NCBI GenBank assembly: GCA_017654125.1
Contig: JAFNYX010000051.1
Location: forward strand, 1-33,431
Reading direction: 5' to 3'
Origin: Alistipes sp.
GTDB taxonomy: Bacteria; Bacteroidota; Bacteroidia; Bacteroidales; Rikenellaceae
DNA length: 33,431 nucleotides
The position numbers were made by a program, and so were the translations under genes. A model generated the notes under the pieces. It did not search any database. It worked only from the letters and a program-made list of their open reading frames with translations, and was not told where the DNA came from. Positions 16,439 to 25,269 of this stretch are shown here, piece by piece; the stretch's first letter is position 1; every line of letters starts with the position of its first letter.

Positions 16439-17071
16439 ATGTCACAAAGAGAGAGAATAATCGAAGCCGCAGCGAAGATGTTTGTCGAGCAGGGTATCAA
16501 GTCGATTCGTATGGACGATATCGCTCGTTCGCTCGCCATCTCGAAGCGTACGCTTTACGAGATGTTCAACGATAAGGAGGAGTTGCTCTACCTCTCGATT
16601 CGTTATATGCAGCAAAGCCGTATGTCGGCCGTGTTGGCGAGAGTAGGTGAGCATCGGGACGATTTGTCGTACATCTTTGAGGGTATGCGCGAAATGATGC
16701 GCAATAAGGAGTTGCACTATCGCATTTCGAACAATTTGCGTAAGTTTTATCCCGCAACCTTCGAGCGCATACAAAGAGAGGCATCGGAGGAGAGCGGTAA
16801 GGAACTCTACTCACTCATAAATAGTTACATCGAGTGTGGGCTGATTATGCCGACGGTCGATGTGCGTTTGTCGGTGACGATTCTCTACTATACGACCACA
16901 TCGATTGTCTCGTTGGCAGGCAATATGTCGCTGCCCGATGGCGTTAGTTTTGACGATGCGATGAGTTATACGATTATCAACTTCTTTCGAGGTATTGCCA
17001 CCATCAAAGGTGTGCAGCAGATTGACGCCTATTTCGAGCGTCGCAAACAGGAGAAGGCTGCAAAAGAGTAA
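16439..17071 (+). CDS. TetR/AcrR family transcriptional regulator
   Basis: This 210-residue protein has an N-terminal TetR helix-turn-helix domain: RERIIEAAAKMFVEQGIKSI, then RMDDIARSLAISKRTLYEMF, which contains the recognition helix. The C-terminal ligand domain is divergent, as normal. It is the first gene of a run with a TolC-like channel, fusion protein and RND pump, the usual arrangement for a local repressor relieved by a pump substrate. The ATG at 16439 is preferred over an upstream TTG because the HTH domain follows directly. The target is presumably its own promoter (inference). Confidence 0.93.
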   Translation: MSQRERIIEAAAKMFVEQGIKSIRMDDIARSLAISKRTLYEMFNDKEELLYLSIRYMQQSRMSAVLARVGEHRDDLSYIFEGMREMMRNKELHYRISNNLRKFYPATFERIQREASEESGKELYSLINSYIECGLIMPTVDVRLSVTILYYTTTSIVSLAGNMSLPDGVSFDDAMSYTIINFFRGIATIKGVQQIDAYFERRKQEKAAKE

Positions 17072-17107
17072 AACGATAAATAAAATTAGATAAAAAACGA
17101 TTAGGTT

Positions 17108-18445
17108 ATGAAAAGATTGATTCTGATGTTGGGTTTCATCATCGGCTCGCTTACGCTCTCGGCGCAGGAGCACTCGGGTGAGAAGTTGATGCTGACCCTT
17201 GAACAGGCGTTGGAGATTGCGTTGAGCGAGAATCCGACAATCAAGGTTGCCGATCAGGAGATTGAGATTAAGCGTTATGCCAAGCAGGGAACTTACTCTG
17301 CGCTCTATCCGAAAATCGACGCAACCGCTTCGTATCAGCGTGTGTTGGCGAAGCAGACGATGAGCATGGACTTCGGTGGTCAGACACAAACCATCAAAGT
17401 CGGTAGTGATAACTCGTTCAATGGTGGTATTTCGGCAGCGATGCCAATCGTCAATGCCCAGCTGTGGGAGAGTTTGAAGGTGTCGGCCCTCGACGTAGAG
17501 CTCGCAGTCGAGAAGGCGCGTTCGTCGCGTATCGATATGGTCGAGCAGGTGACCAAGGCGTACTATGGCGTACTGCTCGCCAAAGAGTCGCACGCCCTGT
17601 TCCAGCGCGTATATGACAATGCGGTGGAGAACAACAAGATTGTGAAGAAGAAGTATGACGTCGGCTCGGTGTCGGAGTATGACCTCATCACCTCGAATGT
17701 CAGCGTGCAGAACGCACTGCCGAACGTAATCGAGGCGGAATATACGGTGGTGCTGACGCTCTGGCAGCTCAAAGCACTGCTCGGTATCGATTTGGAGAAG
17801 AGTATCGACGTTGTGGGCTCGCTTATGGACTACGAGCGTCTGATGAGTGAGGCGTACGATATGACGCAACTCAACCTCGAAAATAACTCGACGTTGCGTC
17901 AGCTCTCGATTCAGGAGGAGATGTTGGAGCGCGCGGTGAAGATTACGAAGTTGGCTAACGTGCCATCGCTCTCGATTAACGCGGCGTTCCTCTATACGGC
18001 TCTCGGCAACGATGGAAAGTTCTTTGTTAAGGATGCGTGGAATCCATACTCGTATGCCGGATTGCAACTCAATATCCCGATTTTTGCGGGTAACTCGCGT
18101 CGTGCTGCAACTCGCGAGGCGCGCCTCAATTTGGCCAATCTGCAACTGCAACGCGAAAATGTCGAGCGTCAGTTGAGAGTCGGCATTGTGCAGCAACTCA
18201 ACAATATGCAGTCGAGTGTGAAGAAGTACTACGCTTCGGCGGCAACAGTTGGTCAGGCACAGCGCGGTTACGATATCTCGGTTAAGCGTTACGATGTGGG
18301 TCGTGGTACGTTGGTCGATATCGACAACTCGCAGGTGGCTCTTACGCAGGCGGAGTTGAGCCGCAACCAATCCATCTACAACTTCTTGACGGCGAAGGTT
18401 TCGCTCGACAAGGTGTTGGGTAAGTACGAATTTGAAAATAGATAA
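17108..18445 (+). CDS. TolC-like outer-membrane efflux channel
   Basis: This 445-residue protein has a signal peptide (MKRLILMLGFIIGSLTLSA, then Q), followed by two outer-membrane-efflux-protein repeats: LTLEQALEIALSENPTIKVA at the start of the first half and a second long-helix half with LQLNIPIFAGNSRRAATREA and RYDVGRGTLVDIDNSQVALT. Long coiled helices form the periplasmic tunnel of the trimer and the short strand parts form the barrel. It lies 36 bases after the TetR gene and 12 bases before the fusion protein, clearly part of one tripartite efflux system. Confidence 0.93.
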   Translation: MKRLILMLGFIIGSLTLSAQEHSGEKLMLTLEQALEIALSENPTIKVADQEIEIKRYAKQGTYSALYPKIDATASYQRVLAKQTMSMDFGGQTQTIKVGSDNSFNGGISAAMPIVNAQLWESLKVSALDVELAVEKARSSRIDMVEQVTKAYYGVLLAKESHALFQRVYDNAVENNKIVKKKYDVGSVSEYDLITSNVSVQNALPNVIEAEYTVVLTLWQLKALLGIDLEKSIDVVGSLMDYERLMSEAYDMTQLNLENNSTLRQLSIQEEMLERAVKITKLANVPSLSINAAFLYTALGNDGKFFVKDAWNPYSYAGLQLNIPIFAGNSRRAATREARLNLANLQLQRENVERQLRVGIVQQLNNMQSSVKKYYASAATVGQAQRGYDISVKRYDVGRGTLVDIDNSQVALTQAELSRNQSIYNFLTAKVSLDKVLGKYEFENR

Positions 18446-18457
18446 AAAACGAAAGAT

Positions 18458-19486
18458 ATGAAGAGAATTTTTAATTCGTTGCTGTGTGCAGCATTGGTTG
18501 CATCGGCAGTAGCTTGTGGCTCGGAGAAGAGCGCGAAGCAGAACGAGGAGTCGCAGGTGGTGGCTCTTCCGAAGGTAGAGGTTGAGGGCGCCGTTGCTCG
18601 CGATGTCGAGCAGCAGGTGGTATTCACCGGTAATGTTGAGGCGGAGATTGTGAACAATATCGCACCACAGTCGCCACGCCGTATTACGGAGATTCGTTTC
18701 GATGTGGGCGATCACGTGAAGAAGGGCGACCTGCTCGTTCGTCTTGACACTTCGGCACTCGTGCAGGCAAAGGCGCAGATGGAGAACGCAAAGGCGGAGT
18801 ACGACCGTACGAACGAACTCTATGAGTTCGGCGGTGCTTCGAAGTCGGAGTGGGATGCACGCCGTCTGCAATATGAGGTGGCACAGGCAACCTACGACAA
18901 CCTGTTGGAGAATACGACGCTCGTGGCTCCTATTTCGGGCGTAGTGTCGGCTCGCAACTACGATAATGGCGATATGACGGGTGGTCAGCCGGTACTCGTT
19001 ATCGAGCAGATTCGTCCGGTGAAGATTATGATTAACGTCTCGGAGTCGCTCTATGCGCGCGTTCGTAAGGGTATGAAGGTGTATGTGACACTCGATGCAT
19101 ATGGCGACGAGCAGTTCACCGGCTCGATTAAGCGCATCTATCCGACCATCAATAACGCAACGCGTACGTTCCAGGTTGAGGTGTCGTTGCCGAATGGTGA
19201 CGAGCGTGTACGTCCGGGAATGTTTGCCCGCGTGACGCTTCCGTATGGCAAGGAGAAGCACGTGGTTATTCCGGATCGTGCGGTAAACAAACTTATGGGT
19301 TCGGGCGACCGCTATGTCTATGTTTTGGAGGCGGACGGTACGGTTCGTTACAGCAAGGTGGAGCTTGGTCGTCGTATGGATACCGAGTATGAGGTGCTGT
19401 CGGGCGTTGCCGATGGTGAGAAGGTCGTAGTGAAGGGTCAGATTGCTCTGACGAACGGCTGCTCGGTAGAGGTCGTAAACAAATAG
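18458..19486 (+). CDS. RND efflux periplasmic adaptor (membrane fusion lipoprotein)
   Basis: This 342-residue lipoprotein has lipobox ASAVAC with the lipidated Cys at residue 20. It then shows a half-lipoyl motif (FTGNVEAEIVNNIAPQSPRR, then KKGDLLVRLD), a short alpha-hairpin (QAKAQMENAKAEYDRTNELY), the second half-lipoyl (NTTLVAPISGVVSARNYDNG) and the beta-barrel and membrane-proximal domains. It links the inner-membrane pump to the TolC-like channel. The unusually short hairpin is typical of many Bacteroidota adaptors. Spacing to the pump gene is 73 bases. Confidence 0.93.
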   Translation: MKRIFNSLLCAALVASAVACGSEKSAKQNEESQVVALPKVEVEGAVARDVEQQVVFTGNVEAEIVNNIAPQSPRRITEIRFDVGDHVKKGDLLVRLDTSALVQAKAQMENAKAEYDRTNELYEFGGASKSEWDARRLQYEVAQATYDNLLENTTLVAPISGVVSARNYDNGDMTGGQPVLVIEQIRPVKIMINVSESLYARVRKGMKVYVTLDAYGDEQFTGSIKRIYPTINNATRTFQVEVSLPNGDERVRPGMFARVTLPYGKEKHVVIPDRAVNKLMGSGDRYVYVLEADGTVRYSKVELGRRMDTEYEVLSGVADGEKVVVKGQIALTNGCSVEVVNK

Positions 19487-19559
19487 TTGTGCGGCGTCGG
19501 CCGAAAGATGACCTCTTGTGGTGAAAAAATGTGTGCTTTAACGCTAAAAGATAGAGATT

Positions 19560-22500
19560 ATGAATATATATAAGACTGCCGTCAATAATCCGGTGACAAC
19601 GATACTCGTCTTTATTGCAGTTGCAATATTCGGTATCTTTTCGCTGGTGAAGTTGCCAATCGATATGTTCCCGCATATCGATACGACCAATATCCTGGTC
19701 ATTACGGCATACCCGGGAGCGAGTGCAATCGATATCGAGGAGAACGTGACTCGTCCGCTCGAAAACTCGCTCAATAGTGTGGAGGATTTGAAACACATCT
19801 CCTCGACGTCGAAGGAGAATATCTCGATTGTAAACCTCGAATTTGAGTATGGTACGGATGTCGATGTTGCAACGGCAAACATTCGCGACAAACTCGATGT
19901 TGCGACCAACATTCTGCCGGACGATGTGGATAAGCCGATTATCTTCAAATTCTCGACCGAGGAGATGCCTATCATGTTGCTCGCCATTAAGGCGGAGGAG
20001 AGTTGGAGCGGACTCTATAAAATCATCGACGAGCGCGTATCGACTCCGTTGGCGCGAGTGAAGGGTGTGGGTTCGGTGTCGGTTTCGGGTATTCCGGAGC
20101 GTCAGATTCAAATCTACTGCGATCCGTACAAACTCGAAGCATACGGTATGACTATCGAGCAGATTGCGCAGGTCGTTGCAGCCGAGAACCGCGCGGTTCC
20201 GGGCGGTCAGATGGATGTCGGCTCGAATACCTACTCGTTGCGTGTCGATCAGGAGTTCAACTCGTCGGAGGAGATTCTCGATATCGTTGTCGGTACGCGT
20301 AATGGCGCGAATATCTACGTTCGTGACGTCGCTACGGTGATGGATACCGAGCAAGAACGCGCGCAGGAGTCGTTCAACAACGGTACGCGTTGCGGTATGA
20401 TGATTATCCAGAAGCAGACCGACGCCAACGCCGTACAGATTTCGCAGAAGGTGCAGAAGGAGCTCGTTAATTTGCGCAAGTCGTTGCCGTCGGACGTAAC
20501 CATTGAGCCGTATATCGATATGTCGGACAATATTATGGATACGGCATCGTCGCTTATGGATACCATCCTTATTACGTTTATTGTCGTTATGGCGGTGGTT
20601 ATGATGATGCTTGGTCGTTGGAGAGCGATGTTTATCATCGTGCTGACCATCCCGATTTCGATGCTCTCGGCACTTATCTACCTGCTTGCGACCGATTCGA
20701 CGCTCAACATTGTTACGATGTCCGCCATCTCGATTTCGATTGGTATGGTCGTGGATAATGCGATTGTGGTGTTGGAGAATATTACCTCGCATATCGATCG
20801 CGGTGCTCGTGTGAAACAGGCGGCAATCTTTGCTACGAAGGAGGTCGGTCTCTCGATTATCGCTTCGACGCTGACGACGCTTGCCGTGTTCCTCCCGCTG
20901 ACGATGATTACCGGTATGGCCGGTGTGCTCTTCAAGCCGATGGGTTGGATGGTAACCATCACGCTTACCGTCTCGATGGCTGCGGCGCTTACCTTTACGC
21001 CGGTGCTTTGTTCGCTCATCATGAAGCAGAAGCCGAAGAAATCGAGTCTGCAAAAATACGTCGATATTGCTTTGGGTTGGGTTGATGGCGTCTATGCGAG
21101 GGCGTTGCGTTGGTGTGTGAACCATCGCAAAACCTTTGTCGTTGCAGCCGTGTTGCTCTTCGTGGGCGTTATTGTCGGTATCGGTCCGCATGTTAAGACG
21201 GAGTTCTTCCCGACGCAGGATAATGCCCGTATCGCGGTGAAGGTTAAGTTGCCAATGGGTACGCGTCAAGAGATTACGCGTGACGTTGCCCTGCGTATCG
21301 ATAAGCAGTTCCGCGAGAACTATCCGGAGATTAAGGCAATCGGTATGACCGAGGGTTCGGCCGATACGGACAATACGTGGGCGGCAATGCAGGAGAACGG
21401 TACACACTATATCTCGATGAACATCCGTCTTACGAAGAAGACCGAGCGCGAGCGTTCGCTCACCGAGATTTGCGACCTTATGCGTAAGGATTTGGCAGAA
21501 TATACGGAGATTCGTACCTTCGAAGTTATCGAGTCGGGTCAAAAGGGTGGTGCCGGTGGTCAGTCGTCGGTAGATATCGAGCTCTATGGCTACGACTTGA
21601 AGGAGACCGACCGTCTGGCTCACGAAATTAAGGAGCTTATGCTCACCGTACCTGGTTGTACCGAGGCGATTATCTCGCGCGAGGAGTACACGCCGGAGTA
21701 TCAGGTGGTGTTCGACCGTGAGAAACTTGCAATGAATGGCCTGAATGTGACAACCGCTGCAACCTTCCTCCGCAACCGTGTCAATGGTGCTGTTGCGTCG
21801 TACTATCGTGAGGACGGTGAGGAGTACGATATCTTGGTGCGTTTGGAGAAGGAGTTCCGTGAGTCGATTGACGATTTGGAGAACGTGACGCTCTACAATA
21901 CTGCTACGGGTGCGGCTGTTAAGGTGCGCGACGTGGGTTATGTTATCGAGACCGAGACCCCGCCTGCAATTCAGCGTATGGACCGTTCGCGTTATGTGAA
22001 GATTTCGGGTTCGGTGGGTCATGGCTATGCAATGTCGGATATCGTCGGTGGCACGGTTGCTAAACTCAACGAGATGGAGTTCCCGGCAGGTATCGATTGG
22101 GAGCTCGGTGGTTCGTATGAGGACCAGCAGGATACGTTCCGCGACCTCTACCTCTTGCTTGCGGTGATGATTATTCTCGTATTCGTGATTATGGCTTCGC
22201 AGTTCGAGTCGCTCACCTATCCGTTTGTGATTATGTTCTCGCTGCCGTTTGCGTTGGTGGGTGTTATCATCGGTCTGTGGATTTCGGGTACACCGCTCGG
22301 CGTTATGGGCTTGCTCGGTGTGCTGATGTTGGTGGGTATCGTGGTGAACAACGGTATTGTGCTTGTGGACTACAATCGTCTGGTTATCGGTCGTGGTACG
22401 CCGATTGTCGAGGCGGCAGTTATTGCGGGTCGTTCGCGTCTGCGTCCAATCCTCATGACGACAATGACTACGGTGCTCGGTATGGTGCCGATGGCTGTCG

Positions 22501-22676
22501 GCAATGGTGTTGGTTCGGAGATGTGGAACTCGCTCGGTATGGTTGTGGCGTGGGGTCTGTCGTTCTCGACTCTTGTAACGCTCTTCCTGATTCCGGTGCT
22601 CTTCACATCGTTTGCATTGCGTGGCGAGCGTCGTCGCGCGAAGCGTGAACAGCGACTCGCACAACAAAACGCTTAA
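19560..22676 (+). CDS. RND family multidrug-type efflux pump (AcrB/HAE-like)
   Basis: This is a 1038-residue inner-membrane proton-driven pump with the normal length. It begins with the first transmembrane helix (NPVTTILVFIAVAIFGIFSL), has a periplasmic porter/docking loop, helices 2-6 around 330-490, a second periplasmic loop and helices 8-12 to the end. The relay helix 4 reads GMVVDNAIVVLEN, with Asp399 but Asn at the place where AcrB has a second Asp. The helix-10 region reads GIVVNNGIVLVDY. The substrate is unknown: hydrophobic compounds, dyes or bile acids are plausible for a gut species. A PG0541-like gene follows 18 bases downstream. Confidence 0.95.
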   Translation: MNIYKTAVNNPVTTILVFIAVAIFGIFSLVKLPIDMFPHIDTTNILVITAYPGASAIDIEENVTRPLENSLNSVEDLKHISSTSKENISIVNLEFEYGTDVDVATANIRDKLDVATNILPDDVDKPIIFKFSTEEMPIMLLAIKAEESWSGLYKIIDERVSTPLARVKGVGSVSVSGIPERQIQIYCDPYKLEAYGMTIEQIAQVVAAENRAVPGGQMDVGSNTYSLRVDQEFNSSEEILDIVVGTRNGANIYVRDVATVMDTEQERAQESFNNGTRCGMMIIQKQTDANAVQISQKVQKELVNLRKSLPSDVTIEPYIDMSDNIMDTASSLMDTILITFIVVMAVVMMMLGRWRAMFIIVLTIPISMLSALIYLLATDSTLNIVTMSAISISIGMVVDNAIVVLENITSHIDRGARVKQAAIFATKEVGLSIIASTLTTLAVFLPLTMITGMAGVLFKPMGWMVTITLTVSMAAALTFTPVLCSLIMKQKPKKSSLQKYVDIALGWVDGVYARALRWCVNHRKTFVVAAVLLFVGVIVGIGPHVKTEFFPTQDNARIAVKVKLPMGTRQEITRDVALRIDKQFRENYPEIKAIGMTEGSADTDNTWAAMQENGTHYISMNIRLTKKTERERSLTEICDLMRKDLAEYTEIRTFEVIESGQKGGAGGQSSVDIELYGYDLKETDRLAHEIKELMLTVPGCTEAIISREEYTPEYQVVFDREKLAMNGLNVTTAATFLRNRVNGAVASYYREDGEEYDILVRLEKEFRESIDDLENVTLYNTATGAAVKVRDVGYVIETETPPAIQRMDRSRYVKISGSVGHGYAMSDIVGGTVAKLNEMEFPAGIDWELGGSYEDQQDTFRDLYLLLAVMIILVFVIMASQFESLTYPFVIMFSLPFALVGVIIGLWISGTPLGVMGLLGVLMLVGIVVNNGIVLVDYNRLVIGRGTPIVEAAVIAGRSRLRPILMTTMTTVLGMVPMAVGNGVGSEMWNSLGMVVAWGLSFSTLVTLFLIPVLFTSFALRGERRRAKREQRLAQQNA

Positions 22677-22694
22677 AACTTGGAGGACAAAAAT

Positions 22695-22988
22695 ATGAAA
22701 GCAATATTTATATCTTGTAATCAGGCACTCTACGAAGAGATACGACATATTATGGCGCAGCAGGGCGTTAGGGGTTATACGGCATTGGAGGAGCTTATCG
22801 GTTGCGGCACAGCAACCGGTGAGCCCCACCTTGGCGATGCTGTTTGGCCGACACTTAATTCTGCTCTCCTTGCAGTCGTAGAGGATGGCCAGTGTGGGCC
22901 GTTTATGGCAGCGCTTCGCGACCTTGATGAGCGTAACCCGCAGTTGGGATTGCGGGCATTTTGGTGGGAGGTTGGAGGTACCTTGTAA
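22695..22988 (+). CDS. PG0541-like transporter-associated small protein (PII-like fold suspected)
   Basis: This is a 97-residue protein without signal or membrane segment. The pattern KAIFISCNQALYEEI, then GVRGYTALEELIGCG, then GEPHLGDAVWPTLNSALLAV and a C-terminal GLRAFWW strand corresponds, as I remember it, to the PG0541 family of small proteins found beside RND efflux genes in Bacteroidota. The beta-alpha-beta plus GTxxGEPH pattern recalls PII/GlnB-like or CutA-like ferredoxin folds. It may be a cytoplasmic sensor or modulator of the pump. It ends the efflux operon. The start at ATG 22695 is preferred over an upstream in-frame TTG at 22680. Confidence 0.82.
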   Translation: MKAIFISCNQALYEEIRHIMAQQGVRGYTALEELIGCGTATGEPHLGDAVWPTLNSALLAVVEDGQCGPFMAALRDLDERNPQLGLRAFWWEVGGTL

Positions 22989-23112
22989 AATCGATTTTTG
23001 AGGGGTATTTACTTCCTTGTCAGCAAATTTTGTGACAGTCACATACGCCAAGTATGCTCCTGCCACAAAATCCTTGACGGCGTTGTAAATCCCACCTCAA
23101 AATACAATTTTT
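22987..23112 (+). repeat. Intergenic hairpin element, copy 1
   Basis: The element starts with the palindrome AAAATCGATTTT, whose first two bases are the last two of the preceding TAA stop codon. It forms a long imperfect stem: outer arms TTTTGAGGGG...TATTTAC and GTAAATCCCACCTCAAAA, inner arms around TTTTGTG / CACAAAA, and a tip CATAC-GCCAA-GTATG. It shares layout and the central CAAGTA with the copies at 23121 and 28374. No protein is encoded. Confidence 0.7.
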
Positions 23113-23120
23113 AGGGTGTT

Positions 23121-23327
23121 AAATTGATTTTATGCGGTGTTTACCGCCGCTACCCTGCTTCTCGGCAAAGGGTAGTACACCAAGTACAACCCTTCGCCTC
23201 GCATCAAGGCGCACCCCAAAATACAATTCTTTTTTTTTGGGGGGGGATTGTGAAAAAAAGAAAAGAACGGACTTTGCGGTCCGTTCTTTTTTGTTGTTTA
23301 TAGGGGTCAATTAAGGTCAAGTAACAC
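23121..23327 (+). repeat. Intergenic hairpin element, copy 2, with poly-T/poly-G and terminator
   Basis: This copy starts AAATTGATTTTATGCGGTG and carries a hairpin GGGTAGTAC-ACCAA-GTACAACCC. It is followed by T9 then G8 (23230-23246), then a terminator and a conserved tail GGTCAATTAAGGTCAAGTAA. The whole is present as an inverted copy at 28374-28577. Compared with that copy, it lacks about 16 bases around GAGCGTTGTAAACTCG. Confidence 0.75.
23262..23292. terminator. Rho-independent terminator inside copy 2
   Basis: A perfect 11-base stem AAAGAACGGAC / GTCCGTTCTTT with loop TTTGCG has A-rich and T-rich flanks. It ends the RND efflux operon and can also work on the minus strand. Confidence 0.88.
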
Positions 23328-23355
23328 CACTTGTAAAATATGTTTTCCCGAAAAC

Positions 23356-23383
23356 TTCCTAAAAAACAAAGTCGGTTTAGGAA
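23356..23383 (-). terminator. Possible terminator of the ABC exporter gene
   Basis: TTCCTAAA / TTTAGGAA form an 8-base stem with a 12-base loop about 30 bases beyond the stop of the minus-strand exporter, followed on that strand by a GTTTTC stretch. The T tail is weak. Confidence 0.45.
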
Positions 23384-23412
23384 AGAAACTTTTGATAGCA
23401 GAGTTTGCTCGG

Positions 23413-25245
23413 CTACGTCAAGCTCTGCATCTCAATCAGTCGGGCATAGATGCCACCGCGAGCTATCAACTCGTCGTGTGTACCCTGCTCGGCGATGCGA
23501 CCCTCGTCGATAACGATAATCTTGTCGGCGTGGTGAATGGTGCTCAGTCGGTGAGCGATAACAACCGACGTGCGACCCTTCAATAGGCGCGTCAGAGCAT
23601 CCTGCACGAGCTTTTCGCTCTCGGTGTCGAGTGCCGACGTTGCTTCGTCGAGGATGAGGAACTCCGGATTTTTTAACACTGCGCGGGCGATACTCAATCG
23701 CTGACGCTGTCCGCCCGAGAGTTTGGTGCCTCGGTCGCCGATGTTGGTTTGATAGCCCTGTGGAGCCTCTTCGATAAACGAGTGGGCGTTGGCGACCTTT
23801 GCTGCGGCGATAATTTCGTCGTGCGATGCACCTTGTCGGCCGAGTGCGATATTGTTGGCAATGGTATCGTTGAAGAGAACGGTCTCCTGCGAAACGACGC
23901 TGATATGGCGACGAAGCGACTCCTGTGAAAACTCGCTAATCGGTGTGCCGTCGATAAGGATGTTGCCCTCCTTCGGGTCGTAGAATCGAGGCATTAGTTC
24001 GCCGAGTGTCGATTTTCCACCGCCCGATGGGCCTACCAAAGCGACGGTTTCGCCCTTGCGAATCTCGAACGAAATGTTGTGCAGCACTTCGCGCTCTTCG
24101 TTGTACGAGAAGCATACGTTGCGGAACTCAATACGCTCCTTTACCCCCTCGAACTCCCGAGCTGTCGGCGAATCTTGAATCTCGCTACGGGCGTCGATGA
24201 CCGAGAAGATGCGGTCGCCGGCTGCTACACCCTGGTTGATATTTGCGAATTGGTCGATAAATGCGCGTACGGGGCGTGTTATCTGCGAGAATGCTGCGAT
24301 AAATGCGATGAATCCCGCAGCACTCATCGAGCCTTTCATTACGAGCGAGCCGCCGAATACGAGTACTACGGCAACGGCCGTAATGCCGAGAAATTCGCTC
24401 ATTGGCGATGCCAATTGCTGACGGCGTGCCATCCAAAGCAACAGTTGCGAGAGTTCGGCATTCAGTGCGTGGAACTTTTGCTTGATATAGTTGGTTGCCG
24501 TATAGGTTTTGATGATTTTGATGCCGCCGAGCGATTCGTCGAGCACGCTTACGAGGTCGCCCATACGCTCCTGCGAACGGCTTGCCGGATGGCGCAGACG
24601 CTTGACGATACCGCCGACAATCAAACCTACGAGCGGTAGGAATAGAACGGCGAACAGAGCCAACTCCCACGAGATTTTGAGCATCAACACCAGGTAGCCG
24701 ATGATGAGCAGAGGCTCGCGGAAGGCCACTTGCAAGGTGTTGGTGATGCAGAACTGCACCATCATAACATCCGACGTAATCTTCGATATGATGTCACCCT
24801 TGCGCTGTTCGCTGAAATAACCTACGTTCATATCTACGATGTTGTCGAACATCTCGTTACGCATTCTCTGCAACGATGTGGTGCGTAGCGACTCGATGGT
24901 ATAGGCGCTCAGATAGCGAAACAGATTGCTGAGGAGGTTGGATGCGATGACTATGCCCGAAAGCAGTGCGAGGACATACGTCATACGAAACTCCTCGCCA
25001 AAGAGCATCGTGTAGATGTAGTTTAGCCACTCGGTAAGTGCCTGCTCGTTGAGCGATATGGCGGGTGTCGTGTGTTGCGGCGTGAATGTATAGCCGGCAT
25101 CGAACATCGTGTTGAGAATCGGGATAATCAACGCGTAGGTAAGCGTGTTGAATATCGCGTGCAGTGCTGCAAAGAAGAAGTACGGCACAGCATATCGTTC
25201 GAGTGGCTTTGCAAATCCTAAAAGTCGCAGGTATGTTTTGAACAT
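23413..25245 (-). CDS. ABC exporter, MsbA-like (lipid A/lipid flippase type)
   Basis: This is a 610-residue half-transporter with six transmembrane helices (about residues 20-340) fused to an ATPase. Walker A is GPSGGGKST at 405-413, the signature LSGGQRQR at 509-516, Walker B FLILDE at 529-534 and the switch His565 (AHRLST). The TM-ATPase order and the ISKITSDVMMVQ and ESLGGIKIIK blocks fit the MsbA/lipid exporter class. It would form a homodimer that moves lipid A core or another amphipathic substrate across the inner membrane. The TM1-TM2 loop (about 50-80) is longer than in E. coli MsbA, common in Bacteroidota. It lies 24 bases after the NrnA-like gene on the same strand. Confidence 0.92.
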   Translation of the reverse strand: MFKTYLRLLGFAKPLERYAVPYFFFAALHAIFNTLTYALIIPILNTMFDAGYTFTPQHTTPAISLNEQALTEWLNYIYTMLFGEEFRMTYVLALLSGIVIASNLLSNLFRYLSAYTIESLRTTSLQRMRNEMFDNIVDMNVGYFSEQRKGDIISKITSDVMMVQFCITNTLQVAFREPLLIIGYLVLMLKISWELALFAVLFLPLVGLIVGGIVKRLRHPASRSQERMGDLVSVLDESLGGIKIIKTYTATNYIKQKFHALNAELSQLLLWMARRQQLASPMSEFLGITAVAVVLVFGGSLVMKGSMSAAGFIAFIAAFSQITRPVRAFIDQFANINQGVAAGDRIFSVIDARSEIQDSPTAREFEGVKERIEFRNVCFSYNEEREVLHNISFEIRKGETVALVGPSGGGKSTLGELMPRFYDPKEGNILIDGTPISEFSQESLRRHISVVSQETVLFNDTIANNIALGRQGASHDEIIAAAKVANAHSFIEEAPQGYQTNIGDRGTKLSGGQRQRLSIARAVLKNPEFLILDEATSALDTESEKLVQDALTRLLKGRTSVVIAHRLSTIHHADKIIVIDEGRIAEQGTHDELIARGGIYARLIEMQSLT

Positions 25246-25269
25246 CGTCGTTGCGTAATTGGTTAAACG

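Noticed and set aside
16811..19261. An 800-codon antisense frame opposite the TetR, TolC-like and adaptor genes.
   Set aside because: Same codon-bias effect; it spans gene boundaries and intergenic gaps and has low-complexity composition, while the plus-strand genes carry clear domains.
19293..23066. A very long open frame (over 1200 codons) on the minus strand opposite the RND pump.
   Set aside because: Its product is rich in Arg, His and Thr with no domain, and it mirrors the pump gene codon for codon. The organism rarely uses TTA, CTA and TCA, so the antisense frame lacks stops by chance.
23132..23314. Short frames inside the intergenic element (around 60 codons on each strand).
   Set aside because: They cross hairpins, homopolymers and a terminator and have no coding character.
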